A stretch of DNA of 32,307 nucleotides from contig NZ_AUIS01000028.1 of NCBI RefSeq assembly GCF_000423825.1, positions 1 to 32,307 of the forward strand, given 5' to 3'. The translations under genes were made by a program, and so were the position numbers. Of this stretch, positions 27,000-32,307 are shown piece by piece. The DNA is from Thermithiobacillus tepidarius DSM 3134 (GTDB lineage: Bacteria; Pseudomonadota; Gammaproteobacteria; Acidithiobacillales; Thermithiobacillaceae). Positions within the stretch are counted from its first letter, which is position 1; the number at the start of each line of letters is the position of its first letter. The notes beneath the pieces are model-generated. The model saw nothing but the letters and a program-made list of their open reading frames with translations, searched no databases and was not told the DNA's origin.

Positions 27000-27202
27000 T
27001 TCCCCGAGTGAACCAGCCGGCGCGAAATGCCGGCACATGGGATATGGAACACCCGCGCTCCAGAGGTGTTAATCGGGCCTTGGTCGGGGAGCGGCGGAAA
27101 CGAGGCGCCGTGCGCGAATCAGGAGCTCGATCCGTTGGATTTCGCTCTGCCGGCGGCAGGCACTGACTGGCCCGCGATCTCGCGGCGAGCGGGTGACATC
27201 GT

Positions 27203-27226
27203 TATCGCGAGCCAGCCCACTCCGAC
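27203..27226. repeat. Partial REP element
   Basis: ATCGCGAGCCAGCCCACTCC followed by GAC is a decayed version of the REP right half (ATCGCGAGCCAGCTCGCTCC...). It lies 17 bases before the next REP pair. Confidence 0.6.
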
Positions 27227-27243
27227 GGTACGTGCCGGACGTC

Positions 27244-27312
27244 GTAGGAGCGGGCTTGCCCGCGATCCGTCGTGCCGGCCGCCGCTGTTATCGCGAGCCA
27301 GCTCGCTTCTAC
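27244..27312. repeat. REP pair (inverted, BIME-like)
   Basis: GTAGGAGC (27244-27251) opens the left half with inner palindrome GCGGGC-TT-GCCCGC (27250-27263). The right half contains GCGAGC-CA-GCTCGC and ends in CTTCTAC (27306-27312), a one-base variant of the usual CTCCTAC. Same layout as 21895-21962. Confidence 0.85.
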
Positions 27313-27379
27313 CAAAATGTAGACCGTGGCGGACATCGGCCCGGAACGATACGGCGACCCTGCCCGCTCGCATCGCGAC

Positions 27380-28576
27380 TCACGTCTCACGCCCCGCGAT
27401 CCGCACGCCGTCCTTCACCGCGTCGCTGGGATAGACGATCACCTGCTCGCCGGGCGCGAGTCCCTGCACCACCTCGGCCTCCAGTCCGCCGCGGCGGCCC
27501 AGCCGCACCCGGCGCGCCTGCGCGCGGCCGTCCGCCGCCACGAAGACGGCCCACTGCTCGCCCCGGCGGAACAGGGCGCTGGACGGCACCTTCACCACGT
27601 CGTCGCGGCGGTAGACGACGATGCGCGCGTCCACCCGGTAGTTGTCCCCCAGCGCCTGCCACTGCGCGCGCGGGGATACGATGTCGATGAGCACGTTGAC
27701 CCGCTGCTCCTCCACCCCGAGGGCCGAGATCTTGGTGAAGGCGGACGGCTCCACCAGGCGCACCCGGCCCTGCAGCGGCGCGCCGCCGTAGCGCTCGATG
27801 CGCGCCGGGTCGCCCGGCTTGATCTGCAGCGCGTCGGTGGTGAGCACGTCCACCACCACTTCCAGGTCGGCGGGGTCGCCCAGCTCCAGCAGCGGCTCGC
27901 CGAGGGGCACGTCGCCCTCGCTCTCGTGCAGCACTTTCAGCACCCGCCCGGCGACGGGCGCGCGGATGTCCCAGCGCACCCCGGGCATCGCACCCTGCCG
28001 CGCCTGCGACAGCGCGGCGCGGGCCTGCGCCACCTCGTGCGCCGCCACCTGCAGCTGGAAGCGCGCCGCCTCCAGCTCCCGGGCGTTGAGCTCGACCGCC
28101 AGGGCGTCGCGCTCGGCCTGGGAGCGCGGCAGGAAATTCTGCGCCGCCAGCTCGCGGCTGCGCGCGTAGTCGGCCCGCGACTGGCTCAGGGCGGCCTGGG
28201 CGCTGGCCACGGCGGTCGCCGCCCGGGCGCGGGCCGCCTCCGCCGCCCCCAGGCGCGCCCGCAACTCCTGCTCGGTGCGCGCGTCCAGCAGGGCCGGCGC
28301 GCTCGGCACGATGGTGGCCAGCACCTGCCCCGCCCGCACTGGGTCGCCGGCCTCGAGCACGATGCGCTGCAGGCGGCCCGCCAAGGGCGCGGCCACCACG
28401 TAGCGCTCGCGCACGCGGGTCTTGCCGTCTTCGTCCACCGTCTGCTCGAAGCTGCCGCGCGTCACCGGCGCCAGGTCCACCGGCACCGGCTGCGGCAGAA
28501 AGGCCATCACCACCGCCGCCAGCACGGCCACGGCGGCGAGGATGACGAGCACGCGCTTGATCCAGACCATGTTCAT
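27380..28576 (-). CDS. HlyD-family periplasmic adaptor of an ABC exporter
   Basis: A 398-residue membrane fusion protein. It has an N-terminal anchor (about 6-26), lipoyl halves around residues 55-85 (VVAAPLAGRLQRIVLEAGDPV) and 205-235 (WDIRAPVAGRVLKVLHESEGDVP), a long alanine-rich coiled-coil hairpin between them, and a beta-barrel domain behind. It is the last gene of an ATPase-permease-adaptor operon; its ATG overlaps the permease stop by 4 bases (ATGA). No outer-membrane partner is encoded next to it; the TolC-type protein at 10454 or another one could serve. Confidence 0.9.
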   Translation of the reverse strand: MNMVWIKRVLVILAAVAVLAAVVMAFLPQPVPVDLAPVTRGSFEQTVDEDGKTRVRERYVVAAPLAGRLQRIVLEAGDPVRAGQVLATIVPSAPALLDARTEQELRARLGAAEAARARAATAVASAQAALSQSRADYARSRELAAQNFLPRSQAERDALAVELNARELEAARFQLQVAAHEVAQARAALSQARQGAMPGVRWDIRAPVAGRVLKVLHESEGDVPLGEPLLELGDPADLEVVVDVLTTDALQIKPGDPARIERYGGAPLQGRVRLVEPSAFTKISALGVEEQRVNVLIDIVSPRAQWQALGDNYRVDARIVVYRRDDVVKVPSSALFRRGEQWAVFVAADGRAQARRVRLGRRGGLEAEVVQGLAPGEQVIVYPSDAVKDGVRIAGRET

Positions 28577-30933
28577 TCTCTCGTTTTCAGGACGGCCACC
28601 AGGTCCAGCTGGTCCACGCGGCGCCGCACGATCAGCGCGCTCACGATGCCCGCCACCACGGTGACCAGGGCGGCATAGGCGTAGGTTTTCGGCGTGATGA
28701 TCACCGGGATGGAAAAGGTCTCGGTGTGGGTCAACGCCACAATGGTAACGGACAGCAGATAACCGAGCCACAGGCCCAGGGGAATGGCCAGCGCGAGCTC
28801 GACGGCAAGCTCGCCCAGCAGGAGGCCGGACACCTCCCGGCGAGTGAAGCCCAGCACGCGCAGGCTGGCCAGCTCCCAGGCCCGCTCCGCCAGGGAGATG
28901 CGGGCGCTGTTGTAGACCACGCCGATGGTCATGGCGCCGGCGAACACCGTGACGATGGTGGTGTAGAAGAGCACGTTGCGGGCGGTGGTCTCCTGAAAGC
29001 TCTGCAGCAGCGAGGCCTTGATGGCGACGGTGGCGACCTTGGGCATCTCCTTAAGCCGGGCGTAGAGCGACTGCGCCTGCGCCTCGTCCAGCGACACGCC
29101 CACCGAGGAAATGGCGTCGCCCTCGTTCATGAGCCGGTTCAGGGCGCGGATGTCCATGTAGCCCGAGATGCCGAGGAGTTCATCGACCAGGCCGACCACC
29201 GGGACATCGCGCTTGGCCCGGTTGCCCTCCAGCGCCTCCACCTGGATGCGGTCGCCGACCTTGACCCGCAGGCGCTCGGCCAGGCGATCGGTGAGAAGAA
29301 TGCCCTCGGCCGGCAGGGGCACCGGGCGCAGGTCGGCGTTCAGCAGCCGCCGCAGCTCCCGGTCCGGCGGCAGGCCCAGCACCGCCGTGCGATAGCTGCG
29401 GTGCCCCGCGCGCAGGCGCACCGGCACGCTGCGCGCGGCCTCGGCATACAGGACGCCGGGCAGGTGCTCGATGTCGAAGCGGGCACTGCCAGCCACCGGA
29501 TCGGTGAACACCACGCTCACGTCCTGCCGCTCCGTGTCATAGAACTGCACCCGGATCAGGTAATCCAGGGCGTCGCCCCAAAAGGTGCCGGCCACGATGA
29601 TCGCCACCGAGCTGGCGATCCCGAAGGTGGTCAGCACGGTGCGCAGGAGACGGCGCTCCAAGGTGCGGATCACCATGCGCGCCCGCGGCGGGAGCAGGCC
29701 GCCGAGGCCGATGCGCTCCAGCAGCATGCGCTTGAAGCGCGCCGGCGCGGGCGGGCGCATGGCCTCCGCCGGCGCCAGGGAGGCCACCCGGCGCACGGTG
29801 TCGAGGGCGCCCGCCGTGGCGGCCACCAGACTGATCCCGGAGGCCAGCAGCGGGATCCAGGGCTGAACGCGGTAGGTCAGCCGCGGGAAGTGGAAGAACG
29901 CGGTGTACATCCCGGTCATGTAGTAGCCGAGCCAGGCGCCGATGGCGATGCCGGCGACGATGCCCAGGAATACGATGACCAACACCATCTTGAGGTAATG
30001 CAGCCCGATGGCCAGGTTGCCGTAGCCCATGGCCTTGAGCGCGGCAATCGGCTCGCGCTGGGTCGCCACCTGTCGGGAGAGCACCACGTTCAGCAGGAAG
30101 GCCGCCACGCCCAGGAAAATCGTCGGAAAGATCATGGCCAGGGTGCGCAACTGGCTGATTTCCTGGCTGAGGATCTTGTCGGAGAGCTGCTCGTCGCGCC
30201 CATGGGCGCCCAGCGCGCCGTAGGGCTCCAGCAGCCGGTCGAGGGCGGCGATCACCGCCGCCTCGCTGGCGCCCGGCGCGAGGCGCATGACCGCATGGTT
30301 GAAGGCGCCCTCCATGTCGAAGGCGGACGCCAGGTATTCGCGGTCCATCCAGAACACGCCGAAGCTGCGGTCGTCGGACAGGGCGCCGCCGCGCGCGGAA
30401 AAAATGTATTCCGGCGACAGCACCACGCCGACGATGCGCAGCTCTTCCCGCTTGCCGTTCAGGATGGCGGCCAGCCGGTCGCCGGGCCGCAGCCCGCGCG
30501 CCTTGGCGAAGGCCTCGGACACGAGCGCCTCCCGGCTTTGGCCGGGCTCGATGAAGCGACCGCGGCGCAGCGTGAGCCGGTTGAGCTGCGGCTGGCGGGC
30601 GTCGGTCAGGCCGATCATGCGCCCGATCACCGGCTCGGCCACGCCCGGCACGTCCAGGGTGGCATCGAAGACCACCGTGCTCTCCAGCTCCGCCACGCCG
30701 GGGATGGCGGCGATCTGCCGCTCCACTGCCTTGGGCGCGCGCTTCACGTCGGCGAAGACTTCCGCGAAGCGCGCCGCCTCGTAGTAGGACGCCCGCAGCC
30801 AGCGCAGCGAATCGTAGGTGGACAACTGGGCGACGGAAGCGCCGATGCCGGCCGCCACCACGAGCGCGATGGTCAGCACCTGGCTCTTCATCAGCCAGAG
30901 ATCGCGCAGCAGCTTGCGATCGAGCATCTTCAC
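28573..30933 (-). CDS. FtsX-type ABC transporter permease, two-module form
   Basis: A 786-residue permease with two FtsX-type modules. It has an N-terminal helix (about 18-36), a periplasmic domain (about 45-255), three helices in the middle (about 265-385), then a second helix near 430-450, a second periplasmic domain and three C-terminal helices ending at [11 protein letters not shown]. This is about twice the MacB-type permease at 13780. The GTG start at 30933 overlaps the ATPase stop by 4 bases; an ATG two codons later is an alternative. Such permeases work in lipoprotein, lipid or peptide extraction and export; the substrate is unknown. Confidence 0.92.
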   Translation of the reverse strand: MKMLDRKLLRDLWLMKSQVLTIALVVAAGIGASVAQLSTYDSLRWLRASYYEAARFAEVFADVKRAPKAVERQIAAIPGVAELESTVVFDATLDVPGVAEPVIGRMIGLTDARQPQLNRLTLRRGRFIEPGQSREALVSEAFAKARGLRPGDRLAAILNGKREELRIVGVVLSPEYIFSARGGALSDDRSFGVFWMDREYLASAFDMEGAFNHAVMRLAPGASEAAVIAALDRLLEPYGALGAHGRDEQLSDKILSQEISQLRTLAMIFPTIFLGVAAFLLNVVLSRQVATQREPIAALKAMGYGNLAIGLHYLKMVLVIVFLGIVAGIAIGAWLGYYMTGMYTAFFHFPRLTYRVQPWIPLLASGISLVAATAGALDTVRRVASLAPAEAMRPPAPARFKRMLLERIGLGGLLPPRARMVIRTLERRLLRTVLTTFGIASSVAIIVAGTFWGDALDYLIRVQFYDTERQDVSVVFTDPVAGSARFDIEHLPGVLYAEAARSVPVRLRAGHRSYRTAVLGLPPDRELRRLLNADLRPVPLPAEGILLTDRLAERLRVKVGDRIQVEALEGNRAKRDVPVVGLVDELLGISGYMDIRALNRLMNEGDAISSVGVSLDEAQAQSLYARLKEMPKVATVAIKASLLQSFQETTARNVLFYTTIVTVFAGAMTIGVVYNSARISLAERAWELASLRVLGFTRREVSGLLLGELAVELALAIPLGLWLGYLLSVTIVALTHTETFSIPVIITPKTYAYAALVTVVAGIVSALIVRRRVDQLDLVAVLKTRE

Positions 30934-31646
30934 CAGCTCAGCTCCGCGGGCGTGAGTTTGCGGGTGTTGGTCTCGATTGTGGTGATGCGCCCGTCGGCCA
31001 GGTGCAGCACCCGGTCCGCCATGCCGGCGATGGCGGCGTTGTGGGTGATCACCACCGCCGTGGTGCCGAGTTCCTGGTTGATGCGGGCGATCACCTCCAG
31101 CACCACCTTGCCGGTCTCGTAGTCGAGAGCGCCGGTGGGCTCGTCGCAGAGCAGCACGTCGGGCCGCTTGGCGATGGCGCGGGCGATGGCCACGCGCTGC
31201 TGCTCGCCGCCGGAAAGCTGGGAAGGAAAGTGATCCAGGCGCTGCGCCAGGCCGACCAACTGCAACGCCTCCTCCGGCGCCATCGGCTGCGGGGAGATTT
31301 CCGTCACCAGCGCCACGTTCTCGCGCACCGTCAGGCTGGAAATCAGGTTGTAGAACTGGAACACGAAGCCCACGTGCTCGCGCCGGTAGCGGGTCAGCTC
31401 GCCCTCGTCGGCGCGGCTCAGGTCGTGGTCGCGCCAGAAGGCCTCGCCGCTGGTGGGGGTGTCCAGCCCGCCCAGGATGTTGAGCAGCGTGGACTTGCCG
31501 CTGCCCGACGGCCCCAGCAGCACCACGAACTCGCTTTCATATATCTCCAGGTCCACGCCGCGCAAGGCATGCACCTCGACTTCGCCGGTGCGGTAGGTCT
31601 TGGTCAGGCCGTGGGCGATGAAGACAGGCTGCGGCTCTTGCGGCAT
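30930..31646 (-). CDS. LolD/MacB-type ABC transporter ATPase
   Basis: A 238-residue nucleotide-binding subunit. It has Walker [11 protein letters not shown]-loop FVFQFYNLI, signature LSGGEQQR, Walker [12 protein letters not shown] and switch His in VITHN, all intact. ATG 31646 has AAAGGA upstream. It is the first gene of the operon ATPase-permease-adaptor, each pair overlapping by 4 bases. It is a separate system from the tolC-macA-macB set at 10454-15003. Confidence 0.95.
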   Translation of the reverse strand: MPQEPQPVFIAHGLTKTYRTGEVEVHALRGVDLEIYESEFVVLLGPSGSGKSTLLNILGGLDTPTSGEAFWRDHDLSRADEGELTRYRREHVGFVFQFYNLISSLTVRENVALVTEISPQPMAPEEALQLVGLAQRLDHFPSQLSGGEQQRVAIARAIAKRPDVLLCDEPTGALDYETGKVVLEVIARINQELGTTAVVITHNAAIAGMADRVLHLADGRITTIETNTRKLTPAELSW

Positions 31647-31858
31647 GAAGGGTCCTTTACGGGCTGCCTAGCACACTTGGTCTCCTATCATGACCCAAAG
31701 CAGGGTCCGGGAAAACGCCGAAAACCGGCGGAGCGGCCGCGCTCAGCCGCCGAATGGCCTAGGCAGTTCGCCCCATGGCAGGGGCGGTGGCGTCCTCTAA
31801 GCTGCTCCTTCCGCTGCTGCACCAGCGCGTTTCCCCGTGGATACTCAAGGAGTCAGCC

Positions 31859-32307
31859 ATGCTACGTCACCACGCCCAACCGCTGTCCGCATTGACCGTG
31901 CAGCGCCTCCTCTTCCTGGCCCTGCTGGCGCTCGCCGCCCTGGCCGCCCGGCCCGCCGCCGCGCACATCAACGTTCCGCCCGAGGTCGCCCGCAGCTATG
32001 AAGTGCTGTACATGCAGAGCATGATCGATCACCACGCCATGGCAATCGAGATGGGCGAGATCTGCCTCAAGCCCGGCAACGCCAGCCATCCGGAGCTGCG
32101 CACCCTGTGCAGCAACGTGGTCAAGACCCAGACCCAGGAGATCCAGCAGATGCAGGCCTGGCTGCGCGACTGGTACAACATCAACTACACACCGCGCATG
32201 TCCCCCGCCGACCAGCAGATGCTGCGCGAGCTGGATGCCCTGAACGGCGCGGATTTCGAGAAAACGTTCATGCGCGAGATGAGCGACCATCACTGGATGG
32301 CCATCGA
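31859..32307 (+). CDS. DUF305 exported protein (3' end outside window)
   Basis: The frame starts at ATG 31859 (AAGGAG six bases upstream) and is still open after 149 residues at the window edge. Residues 1-35 are a signal peptide (basic start, LLFLALLALAALAARPAAA). The mature part shows the DUF305 pattern: YMQSMIDHHAMAIEMGEI (His58, His59) and, in the second half, MREMSDHHWMAI, the paired methionine/histidine motifs of this ferritin-like family. Function unknown; a metal-related role is often suggested. It is divergent from the ABC exporter operon. Confidence 0.88.
   Translation, partial: MLRHHAQPLSALTVQRLLFLALLALAALAARPAAAHINVPPEVARSYEVLYMQSMIDHHAMAIEMGEICLKPGNASHPELRTLCSNVVKTQTQEIQQMQAWLRDWYNINYTPRMSPADQQMLRELDALNGADFEKTFMREMSDHHWMAI

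Larger units (their letters stand above)
27000..27379. other. Gene-free region between GH65 and exporter operon
   Basis: This 380-base gap contains a hairpin just upstream of the GH65 start (GCCGGC 27016-27021 with 27029-27034), a partial REP (27203-27226) and a REP pair (27244-27312). The GH65 promoter must be in 27035-27200 on the minus strand, but I see no convincing -35/-10 pair. No credible coding sequence is seen, and no T-tract terminator follows the exporter operon that ends at 27380. Confidence 0.65.

Noticed and set aside
24643-27036. A second long minus-strand frame (797 codons) overlapping the GH65 gene
   Set aside because: It is a shifted frame of the GH65 gene, extremely rich in Arg, Gly and Pro, without any recognisable motif.
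28726-31122. A 798-codon plus-strand frame opposite the FtsX permease and ATPase
   Set aside because: Composition (Gln, His, Gly, Ala, Asp) is that of an antisense shadow of a GC-rich gene; the permease on the other strand has clear family features.

Overview
The window is GC-rich chromosomal DNA from a Gram-negative proteobacterium. Evidence includes Fis, DsbD, MacA and TolC-type envelope proteins, separate AccB/AccC subunits, and gene order. The cutA-dsbD pair lying near fxsA-groES-groEL resembles the E. coli groESL-fxsA-cutA-dsbD neighbourhood. The run aroQ-accB-accC-prmA-(zinc-ribbon DUF3426)-fis-purH resembles Pseudomonas and other gamma/betaproteobacteria. A gammaproteobacterium or close relative (beta, Acidithiobacillia) fits; the sequence alone does not give a genus.

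Layout. Positions 1-254 are the end of an ISL3-type insertion sequence. Positions 357-1490 (-) encode a LuxR-type regulator behind an unusually AT-rich promoter region. Positions 1715-3105 (-) hold a methyltransferase and an MscL channel with a zinc-ribbon tail, and 3338-3790 (+) a small unknown protein. Positions 3862-7229 (-) hold groEL and groES under a perfect CIRCE operator, then fxsA and an ABHD10-like hydrolase. Positions 7230-7639 are an intergenic region with a duplicated 70-bp element that I read as twin small-RNA genes. Positions 7640-10443 (+) carry cutA, dsbD and a TlpA-like thioredoxin. Positions 10454-15003 (+) are a tolC-macA-macB efflux operon. Positions 15208-21229 (+) are core metabolism and translation genes (aroQ, accB, accC, prmA, DUF3426, fis, purH). 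Positions 21230-22298 are a 1.07-kb gene-free stretch rich in REP-type palindromes. Positions 22299-22835 (+) encode a TrmO-like protein, convergent with a LuxR regulator whose receiver domain has lost its phosphorylation residues (22846-23622, -). Positions 23780-26999 (-) are an overlapping GH65 phosphorylase-tandem USP pair. Positions 27380-31646 (-) are a second ABC/adaptor export operon, and a DUF305 protein runs off the right edge.

How it works together. Themes are protein folding and envelope quality (GroESL, DsbD, TlpA), two independent tripartite-type exporters, fatty-acid and purine synthesis, and a stress/carbohydrate block (USP, GH65, orphan LuxR).

The most interesting item is the twin repeat at 7264-7361 / 7499-7594. 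Read on the minus strand, each copy has a 5' hairpin, a pyrimidine-rich stretch complementary to Shine-Dalgarno sequences, and a rho-independent terminator with six Ts. This is the architecture of tandem sibling sRNAs.
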